A stretch of DNA of 40,505 nucleotides from Planctomycetota bacterium. Its GTDB lineage: Bacteria; Planctomycetota; UBA8742; UBA2392. The notes under the pieces were generated by a model, which was not told where the DNA came from, ran no database searches, and saw nothing but the letters and a program-made list of their open reading frames with translations. How positions within the stretch are numbered: the stretch's first letter is position 1; every line of letters begins with the position of its first letter. The position numbers and the translations under genes are program-made. The stretch covers positions 1 to 40,505 of the forward strand of contig JAJVIO010000038.1 of NCBI GenBank assembly GCA_022071975.1, read 5' to 3'. This document shows, piece after piece, positions 1 to 8,057 of this stretch.

Positions 1-1
1 C

Positions 2-145
2 ATGTTCCAGAACCGCACGGTGGATGTGCCGGTCAGCTACGGCGTGCCCGTCGGCACGCACATCCAGCTGACCCTGCGCAACCCCGACGACGGCACGGAA
101 AAGACCGTGGACCTGGTCGTGGGTGAAAAGGCCGAGGACTTCTAA
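2..145 (+). CDS. C-terminal end of a probable PDZ-domain protein (5' truncated by window)
   Basis: An open frame enters from the left edge and ends at TAA 143-145, giving about 47 residues that finish in GEKAEDF. The pattern (VPVSYGVPVGTHIQLTLR, then a polar turn, then KTVDLVVGE) looks like the last beta-strands of a PDZ domain, in which the peptide chain 'G..v.l.v.R.g....v.l..g' closes the fold. The next two genes encode exported trypsin-like proteins ending in PDZ domains, and the gap to the next start is 48 nt, so this is probably a third member of the same cluster. The ATG at 2-4 is only an internal codon as far as can be judged. The protease part, if any, lies outside the window. Confidence 0.6.
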   Translation: MFQNRTVDVPVSYGVPVGTHIQLTLRNPDDGTEKTVDLVVGEKAEDF

Positions 146-193
146 ACGAACGCGCGGGCGAGACTCTCGCCTGCTGCCGCAAAGGAACTGAAC

Positions 194-1324
194 ATGAAAA
201 AACTCGCAATGGCACTCGCACTGGTCCTCGCTGTCGGCGTCGCCGTCAACGTGGCCCAGGAAGCCAAGCCCGGACCCGTCACCGCCCCGGTCAGCTACGT
301 CGCGGTGCCGTCCATGAAGCTGCACCAGGATCTTGAACGCCACCGCGTCGAGTTGGCGAAGTTTGTCGCGCAGCACACCGTTTCGGTCGAGATCGACTAT
401 GACCGCGAGCCCGTGGCCGCTACGCCCGGCATTCCCGGGCTGCCCGGCATGGGCGGGCCGGACATGAGCGACCCGTTCTTCCGCTATGACATCGGCCCCT
501 TCTCGGGCCTGGTGGTCGGCGCCAATCACATCCTGATCAGCGACCGCTGCCTCGGCGACTTCAGCGCCGACGGCCCCAGCGACGCCGTGGAGGCCATCAC
601 CGTGACGCTGCCCAACGGCGAGCGCTGGCCGGCCCGCGTGGTGGGCCGCCACCAGCAGATCGACCTCGCCCTGCTCGAGCTCGACTGCATCATCAATGAA
701 ACCTGCCCTGAGCTGAACATCCTGAAGTTCCCCACCGAGAAGGTGCAGCTCAAGCGCGGCGAGGGCGTGATCGTGGTCGGTCGCGGCCAGAACCCGCTGG
801 GCACGCTGGTCAACGACGGCATCGTCAGCGCGCTTGAGCGCGAAGACGGCCGCGCGTTCCAGCTTGACGCGCGTATCGGCAACAGCACCCTGGGCGCGCC
901 GGTGGTGAACACCAACGGTGTGCTGGTGGGCATGGTGACCTTCCACAACCACCCGACTTTCGGCCAGGCCAGCGGCGTCAGCTACGCGGCGTACATCCAC
1001 GAGGTGCGCGACGCCTACGACGCCATGAAGGAAGGCAAGTTCATCTCCAAGCCGCCCGCCCCGTTCATGGGCGTCGGCGCCAACAAGAAGTGGCCCGACA
1101 AGCCGGGTCTCGAAATCGGAAACGTGGTGCCGGGCAGCGGCGCCGAGAAGGCCGGCCTGCGCGTCAACGACATCATCACGCAGGTGGACGGCAAGGACAT
1201 GAACGAGCTTGAGGACCTGCTGCAGGTGATCTCGGGCCGCAAGGTGGGCGACACGCTCAAGGTGAAGTACCTCCGCGGCGAGGAAGAACGCACCGCGGAA
1301 GTGACCCTGGGGGCTCGTCCGTAG
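194..1324 (+). CDS. Exported trypsin-like PDZ protein with a degenerate catalytic site (pseudo-HtrA)
   Basis: 376 residues. An N-terminal signal peptide (MKKLAMALALVLAVGVAV) is followed by a trypsin-like double barrel (about 95-270) and one PDZ domain (about 290-376, motif GSGAEKAGLRVNDIITQVDG). The fold is recognisable from DLALLEL (Asp157 in the catalytic Asp position) and from the GAPVVNTNGVLVGM strand. The His motif, TNxHV in HtrA proteins, reads ILISDRCLGD (113-122). The GNSGGP serine motif reads STLGAP (231-236), placing Leu where the nucleophile should be. I infer a secreted pseudoprotease that binds peptides or scaffolds, not a protease. It lies 49 nt upstream of an intact paralogue, probably in the same transcript. 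AAAGGAA 8 nt before the ATG is a plausible ribosome binding site. Confidence 0.8.
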   Translation: MKKLAMALALVLAVGVAVNVAQEAKPGPVTAPVSYVAVPSMKLHQDLERHRVELAKFVAQHTVSVEIDYDREPVAATPGIPGLPGMGGPDMSDPFFRYDIGPFSGLVVGANHILISDRCLGDFSADGPSDAVEAITVTLPNGERWPARVVGRHQQIDLALLELDCIINETCPELNILKFPTEKVQLKRGEGVIVVGRGQNPLGTLVNDGIVSALEREDGRAFQLDARIGNSTLGAPVVNTNGVLVGMVTFHNHPTFGQASGVSYAAYIHEVRDAYDAMKEGKFISKPPAPFMGVGANKKWPDKPGLEIGNVVPGSGAEKAGLRVNDIITQVDGKDMNELEDLLQVISGRKVGDTLKVKYLRGEEERTAEVTLGARP

Positions 1325-1373
1325 TCAACTGAACTGTCGCGGGCCAAGCGCCCGCTGGAAACAGGAAACGAAC

Positions 1374-2735
1374 ATGAAGAAGATCATTGCGGCAATCGCG
1401 CTGAGCCTGATGCTCGGCGGCGTCGTCAGCCACGCGGACAACACGCCGCCCAAGGCCAACCCCACCGTCGAGAAGCGCGAGGCGGAGCTGATCAAGCTGG
1501 TTGACCAGCTGTACCCGGCCTTCGTGCTGATCGGCGGCGGATCCGGCGTCGCGATCAGCGAAGACGGCTACTTCCTCACCAACCACCACGTCTGGAACCA
1601 GGCGGCAGCGCCCGCCAACATGGTGGTCAAGATGGCCGGCAACAACCGGCAGTTCACGGCCGACGCCGTGGGCGCGGACCCGCGCGGCGACATCGTGCTG
1701 GGCAAGCTGCGCCTGAAGGAAGGCGAGAAGGTCCCGTTCGTGAAGCTGGGCGACAGCGACGCGGTGCAGGTCGGCGACCTGTGCCTCTCGATCGGCAACC
1801 CCTTCCTGCTGAGCGGGCGGGGCAGCGAGCCGACGGTCACCTTCGGCACGGTGACGGCCAACAACCGCTTCCAGGGCGGCTACAACGACTGCATCCAGAT
1901 CGACACCGCCATCAACCCCGGCAACTCCGGCGGCCCCAGCTTCAACATCGACGGCGAGATGATCGGCATCAACGGGCGCAACATCGCCAGCCACGGCAAG
2001 CGCTTCAATACGGGCGCGGGCTACGCCATCCCGGCCAACCAGATCCGCAACTTCCTGGACACCCTGAAGGCCCAGAGCGGCGGAGCGCTGGTGGTGCGGC
2101 ACGGCATGGTCGGCGGCCTGACGCTTGACATGTCAAGCCAGAACGGGGCCGTGGTGCGCGCCGTCGAGGACAACAGCGACGCCTCCGACGCCGGCTTCCA
2201 GCCCGGCGACATCATCACCGCCATGGACGGCAAGCCGGTCTTCAACTCCTACCGTTACTACGGCATCGTCGGCACCAAGCCCCGCGGCTCCAGCTTCAGC
2301 TTCACCGTCACGCGCGGCGACAAGCAGCTCACCCTCACCGGCCGCAACGCCGTCCCGACCGAGAGCGGCCAGTTCGGCACTGTGCCGCGTCCCGACGACG
2401 AAGCGCGCAAGGGCGGCGGGGGCATGCAGGCGATGTTCGGCGACCCCTTCAAACTGCCGGCCATGAAGAGCAGCCTGGGCTTCAAGGGCGAGTACAACAG
2501 CGACCGCGCCGTCGGCGGCTACAAGATCACCGGCCTGAAGAACGGCAGCCCGCTGCTCGAGGCGGGCATGGCGGAAGGCGACATCCTGACCAAGGTGAAC
2601 GGGCGCGAGATCCGCTACTTCGCGGACATGCACGACATCCTGATCGCGATCGAGCCCGGCACCGAGGTGACCATCACCTACGTGCGCAACGGCGAGACCT
2701 TCGAGGTCAAGGCCAAGACCGCCAAGGGCAAGTAA
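1374..2735 (+). CDS. Exported DegP/HtrA-like serine protease with two PDZ domains
   Basis: 453 residues, signal peptide about 1-21. The trypsin domain carries a complete triad: TNHHV (His72), RGDIVLGKL (Asp106) and NPGNSGGP (Ser185). Two PDZ domains follow at about 243-322 (SDAGFQPGDIITAMDG) and 366-448 (LEAGMAEGDILTKVNG), the typical HtrA order. A Gly/Asp/Arg-rich linker (about 335-360) separates them. Family knowledge: such enzymes degrade or refold damaged envelope proteins. The start is supported by AGGAAA 7 nt upstream of the ATG. Downstream is a strong hairpin shared with the convergent gluQ gene. The specific subfamily (DegP, DegQ, or a lineage-specific paralogue) cannot be decided from sequence alone. 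Confidence 0.88.
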   Translation: MKKIIAAIALSLMLGGVVSHADNTPPKANPTVEKREAELIKLVDQLYPAFVLIGGGSGVAISEDGYFLTNHHVWNQAAAPANMVVKMAGNNRQFTADAVGADPRGDIVLGKLRLKEGEKVPFVKLGDSDAVQVGDLCLSIGNPFLLSGRGSEPTVTFGTVTANNRFQGGYNDCIQIDTAINPGNSGGPSFNIDGEMIGINGRNIASHGKRFNTGAGYAIPANQIRNFLDTLKAQSGGALVVRHGMVGGLTLDMSSQNGAVVRAVEDNSDASDAGFQPGDIITAMDGKPVFNSYRYYGIVGTKPRGSSFSFTVTRGDKQLTLTGRNAVPTESGQFGTVPRPDDEARKGGGGMQAMFGDPFKLPAMKSSLGFKGEYNSDRAVGGYKITGLKNGSPLLEAGMAEGDILTKVNGREIRYFADMHDILIAIEPGTEVTITYVRNGETFEVKAKTAKGK

Positions 2736-2753
2736 AACGGGCAGGCACTTCAC

Positions 2754-2779
2754 AGGGGACGGGCCCGCGCCCGTCCCCT
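2754..2779. terminator. Bidirectional hairpin between the HtrA-like gene and gluQ
   Basis: A perfect 10-bp stem (2754-2763 with 2770-2779, starting aggggacggg) with a 6-nt loop sits between two convergent stop codons at 2735 and 2783. No strong U-tract follows on either side, so termination strength is uncertain, but position and stability fit a shared terminator. Confidence 0.7.
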
Positions 2780-2782
2780 GCT

Positions 2783-3784
2783 TCATTTGGCGTGCAGCCA
2801 GTCCAGGTGCTGCCGCGTGACGACGAAGTCCTCACGGCCCACGTGTCCGATACGGAACTCCCCCACCAGCTCCCGGGGCGTGGCCGGCCGCGGCGTTTCG
2901 AGCAGCCCGGCAGACCACGCCAGCAGGCCGATCACCCTTGACGGGTCAACGCCCGCGGCGCGCAGATGGTTCAGCGACAGGTCGCCGTCGCGCTTGGCCA
3001 TGCGACGCCCCTGCGCGTCCTGCACGAAAGGCGCGTGCGCCCACTGCGCGGGTGCATTCAGCCCCAGCGCCGCGTACAGCGCCAGTTGCCGCGCCGTGCT
3101 GGTCAGCAGGTCACGGCCGCGAAGCACCTGGGTCACGCCCATCAGCGCGTCGTCCACGGTGACGGCAAGCTGGTAGCTGGGCAGGTCGTCGCGCCGCCAC
3201 AGCACGAAATCGCCAAGTGTTGACGGGTCAATGCTTACGTCGCCGGAGACGTGGTCATGAAACCGGATCGGGGCGCCCTCGAAACGGAACCTCCAGGCCG
3301 GCTCGATGCCGCTATCGCGCTTCGCCTGCTCGTAGCTGTCCCAACGGCCGCGGCAGGTGCCGGGGTAGATCGCGCCTTCGTCGCCGTGGGGCGCGCTGGA
3401 GGCCTGCTCGATATCCTTGCGCGTGCAGGTGCAGGGGTAGGCAAGCCCGGTCTCGGCCAGCGTGTGCAGATGCTTTCGATACAGCTCGAAGCGTGTGCCC
3501 TGGTCGTACTCGCCGGGCGGGTCGCCGGCCTTCGGTCCCGCGTCCCAGTCCAGGCCCAGCCATGCCAGCTCGGACAACGCGGCCTCGCGCAACTCGGGTC
3601 TGCAGCGCGGGCGGTCGATGTCCTCGATACGCATGATCGCCCGGCCGCCGGTGCTGCGCGCCCACAGCCACGCCAGCAGGAAGCTGCGCGCGTTGCCCAG
3701 GTGCAGCCAGCCCGAGGGAGTGGGCGCCAGCCGGCCGACGGCGGAGCCATGGGCGCCGAAGCGGGAACCGCGAAGGCGGCTCAC
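2783..3784 (-). CDS. gluQ: Glutamyl-Q tRNA(Asp) synthetase
   Basis: 333 residues. A paralogue of the GluRS catalytic domain without the anticodon-binding half; family knowledge says it glutamylates queuosine at position 34 of tRNA(Asp). Seen: the HIGH-type motif in PTPSGWLHLGNA (HLGN 28-31), RIEDIDRPR (52-60), the zinc-site residues Cys118-x-Cys120, Tyr140 and Cys144 in the GluQ pattern (CxC...YxxxC), and the KMSKS-type loop MAKRDGD (262-268). The start is GTG at 3784, overlapping by 4 nt (GTGA) the stop of the upstream dehydrogenase gene, which indicates translational coupling. The about 16 residues before VGRLAPTPSG are longer than usual, so a later GTG start is possible. Presence implies that tRNA queuosine is made or salvaged in this organism. 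Confidence 0.9.
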   Translation of the reverse strand: MSRLRGSRFGAHGSAVGRLAPTPSGWLHLGNARSFLLAWLWARSTGGRAIMRIEDIDRPRCRPELREAALSELAWLGLDWDAGPKAGDPPGEYDQGTRFELYRKHLHTLAETGLAYPCTCTRKDIEQASSAPHGDEGAIYPGTCRGRWDSYEQAKRDSGIEPAWRFRFEGAPIRFHDHVSGDVSIDPSTLGDFVLWRRDDLPSYQLAVTVDDALMGVTQVLRGRDLLTSTARQLALYAALGLNAPAQWAHAPFVQDAQGRRMAKRDGDLSLNHLRAAGVDPSRVIGLLAWSAGLLETPRPATPRELVGEFRIGHVGREDFVVTRQHLDWLHAK

Positions 3785-4788
3785 GCCAGGCGCTCCCGCG
3801 CGATGGTGTCGGCGATTTCGCTGCTGGGCCGGTCTTCTTTGTCGGCGCGCTGCAGCACCATGGAGGCGGTGGCGTGGATACGGTCCACCACGTCGAAGCC
3901 GACCTCGTGGCCCTGCACGTACTCGGTGACGCCCTTGATCAGCGCGCCCGCGTTCGCCACGTAATCCGGCACGAAGGTGATGCCCGCCTTGCGCAGCGCC
4001 TCACCGGCGGCCGGCGTGGCAAGCTGGTTGTTGGCGCTGCCGGCGATGACCGCGCAGCGCAGGCTGTCGGCGTTCTGGACCGTGAAAATGCTGCCGAGCG
4101 CGCAGGGCGCCAGCACGTCCACTTCCTGGCTCAGGATGCGGGCGGCGTTCACCACCTCGCATTCCATCTTCTCGCCTACTTCTGCGGCCAGCTTCTGGTC
4201 GGCGTCGGCCACGAACAGCTCGGCCCCCTCGGCGTCCAGCATGGTCACCAGCTCGGCGCCCACGGCGCCCAGGCCCTGCACCGCCACGCTGCGGCCCTCG
4301 AACGACTCGCTGCCGAAGCGGTGTTTCAACGCCGCCTTGATGGCCGCCATCACTCCGCGCGCCGTGGCCTTGCCGAAGTCCAGGTCCGTGGCGACGTACT
4401 TCGTCTCTTTGCCGATCTCGACCAGGTCGTCGTGGGTGGTGCCCACATCCAGCCCGGTGAAGTAGCGGCCGCCGAACTGCTCGATGGCGCGGCCCAGCGC
4501 GCGGAAGGCAGCCGCACGGTCCATGTTGTCGGTCTTGATCACCACGCATTTACCGCCGCCCGCGGGCAGGTCGGCCACGGCGGCCTTGTAGCTCATGGCC
4601 TGGGCAAGCCGCACGGCGTCAGTGACGGCGGCGCTCTGGCTCTGGTAGCTGAGGGTGCGGATGCCGCCGAATGCGGGGCCGCGCCGGGTGTTGTGGATGG
4701 CAACGAGCGCGTTCAGCCCGGAAGCAGCGTCGCTGACGAAGGTCAATGACTGGCAGTTGCACTCGTCGAGTACTTTGAACAGCGGCAT
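3781..4788 (-). CDS. Leucine/valine/phenylalanine-type amino acid dehydrogenase
   Basis: 335 residues, Glu/Leu/Phe/Val dehydrogenase superfamily, NAD(P)-dependent reversible oxidative deamination of a branched-chain or aromatic amino acid. Seen: glycine-rich GPAFGGIR (37-44), substrate and catalytic lysines Lys68 (MSYKAA) and Lys80 (PAGGGK), catalytic Asp114 in TGLDVGT, Rossmann motif GLGAVG (172-177), and AGSANNQL near the dinucleotide. Length and lysine spacing match leucine dehydrogenase better than glutamate dehydrogenase, which is about 100 residues longer. Exact substrate is not determinable. It is first in a two-gene operon with gluQ; GAGAGG lies just ahead of the ATG, and a promoter-like region with a palindrome lies upstream. 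Confidence 0.87.
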   Translation of the reverse strand: MPLFKVLDECNCQSLTFVSDAASGLNALVAIHNTRRGPAFGGIRTLSYQSQSAAVTDAVRLAQAMSYKAAVADLPAGGGKCVVIKTDNMDRAAAFRALGRAIEQFGGRYFTGLDVGTTHDDLVEIGKETKYVATDLDFGKATARGVMAAIKAALKHRFGSESFEGRSVAVQGLGAVGAELVTMLDAEGAELFVADADQKLAAEVGEKMECEVVNAARILSQEVDVLAPCALGSIFTVQNADSLRCAVIAGSANNQLATPAAGEALRKAGITFVPDYVANAGALIKGVTEYVQGHEVGFDVVDRIHATASMVLQRADKEDRPSSEIADTIARERLA

Positions 4789-4799
4789 GGGTACCCTCT

Positions 4800-4841
4800 C
4801 TGCGGGCCCGCAGTTTAGTCTGCAACTCCACGTGATTGCAA
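4800..4841 (-). promoter_or_regulatory. Candidate promoter and overlapping 14-bp palindrome for the dehydrogenase-gluQ operon
   Basis: On the minus strand TTGCAA (4836-4841) and TAAACT (4812-4817) are spaced by 18 nt, each 4/6 to the sigma70 consensus. The perfect palindrome ctgcgggcccgcag (4800-4813) touches the -10 box and covers the expected start of transcription, as an operator would. It lies 12 nt upstream of the ATG. It could instead be a chance GC palindrome or an mRNA hairpin in the leader. Confidence 0.4.
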
Positions 4842-4891
4842 AGGTTCCCCGGGGTCATTGCCAGTGCGCGGCGCCAACGCAAACTGGCCAC

Positions 4892-5800
4892 ATGTCACGC
4901 ATGCCCTTCTTCGCCCTGCTGCTGGGCACTCTGGCAGTCTCGACCGCCCCGCCACTGATCCTGCTGGCCGACGTGCCGCCCTTTGCCCTTGCGGCCTGGC
5001 GGTTGCTTGCCGTGGCGCTGCTGCTGCTGCCTTTCGCCGCGGTGCACCTGTGGCGCGACCTGGGCAAGCTGAACCGGCGTGAGCTGTTCTACCTGGCGGC
5101 CTCGGGCGTGCTGTACGGCGTGCACTTCGGCCTGTTCAACCTGGCCTTTGCCCACACCAGCAAGGAAAGTGTGGTGGTGCTGCTGGGGGTGCAGCCGCTG
5201 ATGGCCGCCGCCGTGGGTGCGTTGTGGCTGAAAGAGGCCATCACCCGCACCATGCTGGCGGCTTCGGCCATCGCGATCGGCGGCCTGACCGTGTTCGTGT
5301 GGCACGACTACACCTTCGATTCCTCGCACCTGGTCGGCGATACGCTGGTGCTGGTGTGCGGGCTGGCGATTGTGCTGAGCTACAGCGCCGGCCGCAAACT
5401 GCGCCCGCGCATGAGCCTGCGCGGCTATCTGGGAGCGCTGTACGTGCTGGGCGGCCTGACCTGCCTGGCCGTGGCCCTGCTGTCGGGCGACCGGTTGGCC
5501 GGCTACGGTGACGATCAATGGTTCTGGCTGATTTGCGCGATACTGGTGCCAACCCTGGTGGGTCATTCGCTGTTTCATTACGTGGTGAAGTACGTGCCCG
5601 TGTTTTACGTGAACCTGACCATCCTGGGCGAGCCGATCCTCGCGCTGCTGGCGATGTACCTGCTGCGCGAGCGCTTTGAAGTGTTCCAGGCTTCGAGCCT
5701 GACGCCGACCCAGTTGGTCGGCGGAATGATGCTGTTGGTTGGCGTGGCGGTGGGCCTCACGGCCGGCCGTAAACCGAAAGTAGCGGAGGTGGCTGCATGA
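4892..5800 (+). CDS. EamA/DMT-superfamily permease
   Basis: 302 residues from the ATG at 4892; an open frame continues upstream but would add about 80 residues without family likeness and would run over the divergent gene's leader. About ten hydrophobic segments in two five-helix halves, as in EamA transporters: the first half runs from ALLLGTLAVSTAPPLILL to VFVWHDY, the second from LVLVCGLAIVLSYSAG to LLVGVAVGLTA. EamA hallmarks include PPFALAAWRLL (near TM2), TSKESVVVLLGVQPLMAA and LGEPILALLAMYLL in the matching position of the second repeat. These proteins export or import small metabolites; the substrate is unknown. No clear Shine-Dalgarno is visible, and a second ATG at 4901 is equally possible. 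The stop overlaps the next start (ATGA). Confidence 0.82.
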   Translation: MSRMPFFALLLGTLAVSTAPPLILLADVPPFALAAWRLLAVALLLLPFAAVHLWRDLGKLNRRELFYLAASGVLYGVHFGLFNLAFAHTSKESVVVLLGVQPLMAAAVGALWLKEAITRTMLAASAIAIGGLTVFVWHDYTFDSSHLVGDTLVLVCGLAIVLSYSAGRKLRPRMSLRGYLGALYVLGGLTCLAVALLSGDRLAGYGDDQWFWLICAILVPTLVGHSLFHYVVKYVPVFYVNLTILGEPILALLAMYLLRERFEVFQASSLTPTQLVGGMMLLVGVAVGLTAGRKPKVAEVAA

Positions 5801-6837
5801 ACCGGATCCTGATTCCCGCGCTGCTGTTGGCCGCGCTGCTGGCGTTCTCGCTGGCGCCCGCCAGCGCCCAGGAGGCGCAGCCCAAGCCCGAGTTCAAGGA
5901 CGCGCCGGTGACGGACGTGCTGCTGTGGGCGCAGAAGTCGATCGGCGTCGGCTTCGTCTACGAGGGCCAGGTGCTGAACAACCCCGCCACCGGCCAGCTG
6001 CGCCGCGTAACCGCCAGCCACGTCGAGCCGCAGACGCGCCCGGAGAAAACCCTGCTGCTGTTCGAGATACTGAAACGCTGCGGCCTGGTGGCCTTTGAAG
6101 TCGGGGGCATGCCCGGCCCCACCTACCACCTGTACGCCGCCGACGGCGCGGCCCGCAACGCCACCATCGTGAACTCGATCGATGAGCTGGAGGGCATGTA
6201 CTTCGCCTCGCTGACCATCAAGCTGCGCCGCGCGGCCGTGCAGTCCGTAGCGCCGCGCATCCGCCCGAAACTGAGCGAAGGTATCGGCAGCCTGGAAGTA
6301 TTCGAAGACACCCACAGCCTGATCGTCAGCGACTTTGCCGACCGCCTGCTGGTGGCCTGGGAGATCGCCATGGCCGCCGACCAGCCCAGCCAGCGCGACG
6401 ACGACCTAGTGGTGCAGGACTACGCCGTGCGCAACGGCGTGGCCGCGCGCTTCGAGGCCGCCATTGAGCGCCTGCGCGAAAGCAGCGAAAGCTGGAAGGC
6501 CACGGTCAACGAAGCCAGCAACCTGCTGCTGATCAGCGGCCGCCGCGACGAAGTGGGCAAGGTGGTGGACCGCCTGCGCCTGCTGGACTCACGGCCTGAG
6601 GATCCGGCCTTCCAGCAGACCACCCAGACCATCAAGCTGATCTACCTGACGCCCGCCGACGCCGTTGCCACGCTGCGCCAGATGTTTGAGGCGCAGATCG
6701 CGGCCGGCAGCGTGCAGGTGGGCGGCTTCGAGCGCGACCGCAAAGTGGTGTTCAGCGGCAGCGAGTTCGGCCTGGAGCGGGCCAGGGCGGCAATCAAGGC
6801 AAACGACCTGAAGCCGGAAGGCGGCGAGAAGAAATAG
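5797..6837 (+). CDS. Secretin-like protein with N-domains only (no barrel)
   Basis: 346 residues with a signal peptide (about 1-24, ending ASA). Following are what look like four small alpha/beta domains of the secretin N-domain type: an N0-like segment (about 31-110, VTDVLLWAQKSIGVGFVYE), then N1-like (about 140-197, beginning TIKLRRAAVQSVAPRI and ending in a 'slivsD....' strand), N2-like (about 205-265, NLLLISGRRDEV) and N3-like (about 275-340, TIKLIYLTPADAVATL). In GspD/PilQ these domains form the periplasmic vestibule below an outer-membrane beta-barrel. Here the protein ends directly after the last N-domain, and the following gene is unrelated. It overlaps the transporter gene by ATGA. 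Function is unknown; a periplasmic adaptor or scaffold is one possibility. The fold call is by eye and moderate. Confidence 0.62.
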   Translation: MNRILIPALLLAALLAFSLAPASAQEAQPKPEFKDAPVTDVLLWAQKSIGVGFVYEGQVLNNPATGQLRRVTASHVEPQTRPEKTLLLFEILKRCGLVAFEVGGMPGPTYHLYAADGAARNATIVNSIDELEGMYFASLTIKLRRAAVQSVAPRIRPKLSEGIGSLEVFEDTHSLIVSDFADRLLVAWEIAMAADQPSQRDDDLVVQDYAVRNGVAARFEAAIERLRESSESWKATVNEASNLLLISGRRDEVGKVVDRLRLLDSRPEDPAFQQTTQTIKLIYLTPADAVATLRQMFEAQIAAGSVQVGGFERDRKVVFSGSEFGLERARAAIKANDLKPEGGEKK

Positions 6838-6869
6838 CCCCGGCGGCAGCGGCGCACTAGAATGCCGCC

Positions 6870-7973
6870 ATGGCGCGCCTGACCACCATGCTGATCTGCC
6901 TCGCCACGCTGACCGCGTGCGCGACGAGCTCGCAACAACCGGAGCCCGAAGGCCCGCTGCTGCGCGAGACCACACTCACGCGCTTTGACGGCACCGCCAT
7001 CAGCCTGGAAGAGCTGCAGTCGATTCGAGCCTCGGCGGTCGCCGCCGCCGACACCGTGGCGCGGCTCGAGCGCAGCCTGCTGGAACCCGGCGCTGAGCAG
7101 CGCACAGGCGCTGAGCTGATGCGCGAGCTGATGGCCCGGCATCCCGCGGAGAGCCGGCTGGCCCGCACCCTGTGGGAAAGCGCCGAGCCCAAGGGGCCGG
7201 GCAACAGCCGCCAGGACTTCCGCGAATTCGGCTGGTACAGCAACCAGCTTGACCCGCTGGCGTTCGGCCCACGCGTGCGCCCAGAGTCGCTGGAAGATTT
7301 CGCCGAGCTGCTGCTGCGCAGCCACGACGACCCGCTGCTGGCCGCCTGGCGCCGCTTCGCGCCCGCGACCACCACGCGCACGGAAGGCTACCTGGCCACA
7401 AGCTGGCGCCTCGAGCTGGATTACGTGCAGCCCATCGAGGTCACACTCAGCGAAAGCCTGCTCGGCCCCCACCTGCGTTGCGGCGTCGTCAACGCCGGCG
7501 GTGCCAGCTTCTATGGCCCGCCCGAGAGCTACGACGGCTACAGCGCACCGGCGCTGCTCCTCGACCTGCTGATCCCGGGGCCTTCCAGCCCTGTCGCGCC
7601 CGCCATCGAAGCGCTGGCACAACTGGCCGACGGAGAAACTTCCGCACTGCCCTTCCGCCTTGCCGAAGGGCGCATGGAGCCGGCCGACGAGCTGGACCAG
7701 CGCTTCCTGCGAGCGGCACTCAACGGGCTGCGTCAGGGACACGCCGAGCTGGAGTATTTACCGGCCGGCGTGCTGCGCGTGGCCGTGGTGTTCTCGTACC
7801 TGGTTGAGCAGGGTGAGGCGCGGGCCAGCCTGTCGTTCAAGCGTGCCGGCGCGAGCTGGGAGCTTGAGCTGTTCGACTACCAGCCAGCGGCCGCCAACCT
7901 GCTGGGCGGCGACGCGCGGCTGGACCTGCTGCCCGCATTCCGCGGCCTGATGAACAACGGTCGGCGCGAGTAG
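6870..7973 (+). CDS. Predicted lipoprotein of unknown function
   Basis: 367 residues. The N-terminus MARLTTMLICLATLTAC has a hydrophobic core and an LTAC lipobox with Cys17 as the lipidation site. The mature part is rich in Leu, Ala, Arg and Glu with no catalytic motif I recognise. The middle and C-terminal halves alternate strands and helices (for example SFKRAGASWELELFDYQ near the end). The gene follows the secretin-like gene by 32 nt, so co-transcription is likely. The stop codon is inside an imperfect hairpin (7971-7996, 10 of 11 pairs), and a strong palindrome follows. Confidence 0.72.
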   Translation: MARLTTMLICLATLTACATSSQQPEPEGPLLRETTLTRFDGTAISLEELQSIRASAVAAADTVARLERSLLEPGAEQRTGAELMRELMARHPAESRLARTLWESAEPKGPGNSRQDFREFGWYSNQLDPLAFGPRVRPESLEDFAELLLRSHDDPLLAAWRRFAPATTTRTEGYLATSWRLELDYVQPIEVTLSESLLGPHLRCGVVNAGGASFYGPPESYDGYSAPALLLDLLIPGPSSPVAPAIEALAQLADGETSALPFRLAEGRMEPADELDQRFLRAALNGLRQGHAELEYLPAGVLRVAVVFSYLVEQGEARASLSFKRAGASWELELFDYQPAAANLLGGDARLDLLPAFRGLMNNGRRE

Positions 7974-8010
7974 GGACACGCTGCCGCGTGCCCCTACAGC
8001 ACGGCAAAGC

Positions 8011-8040
8011 AAAGCGGCCGGGGATATCCCCGGCCGCTTT
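8011..8040. terminator. Perfect 30-bp palindromic bidirectional terminator
   Basis: The sequence aaagcggccgggga, TA, then its exact complement forms a 30-bp perfect palindrome between two convergent genes ending at 7973 and 8058. On each strand it has A residues before and T residues after the GC stem, as a bidirectional intrinsic terminator should. Confidence 0.85.
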
Positions 8041-8057
8041 CGTTTGAAGGCACAAGC

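Noticed and set aside
6838..7973. The lipoprotein gene as a frameshifted secretin barrel completing the upstream protein
   Set aside because: It has its own signal peptide and lipobox, and its sequence shows no secretin barrel motif.
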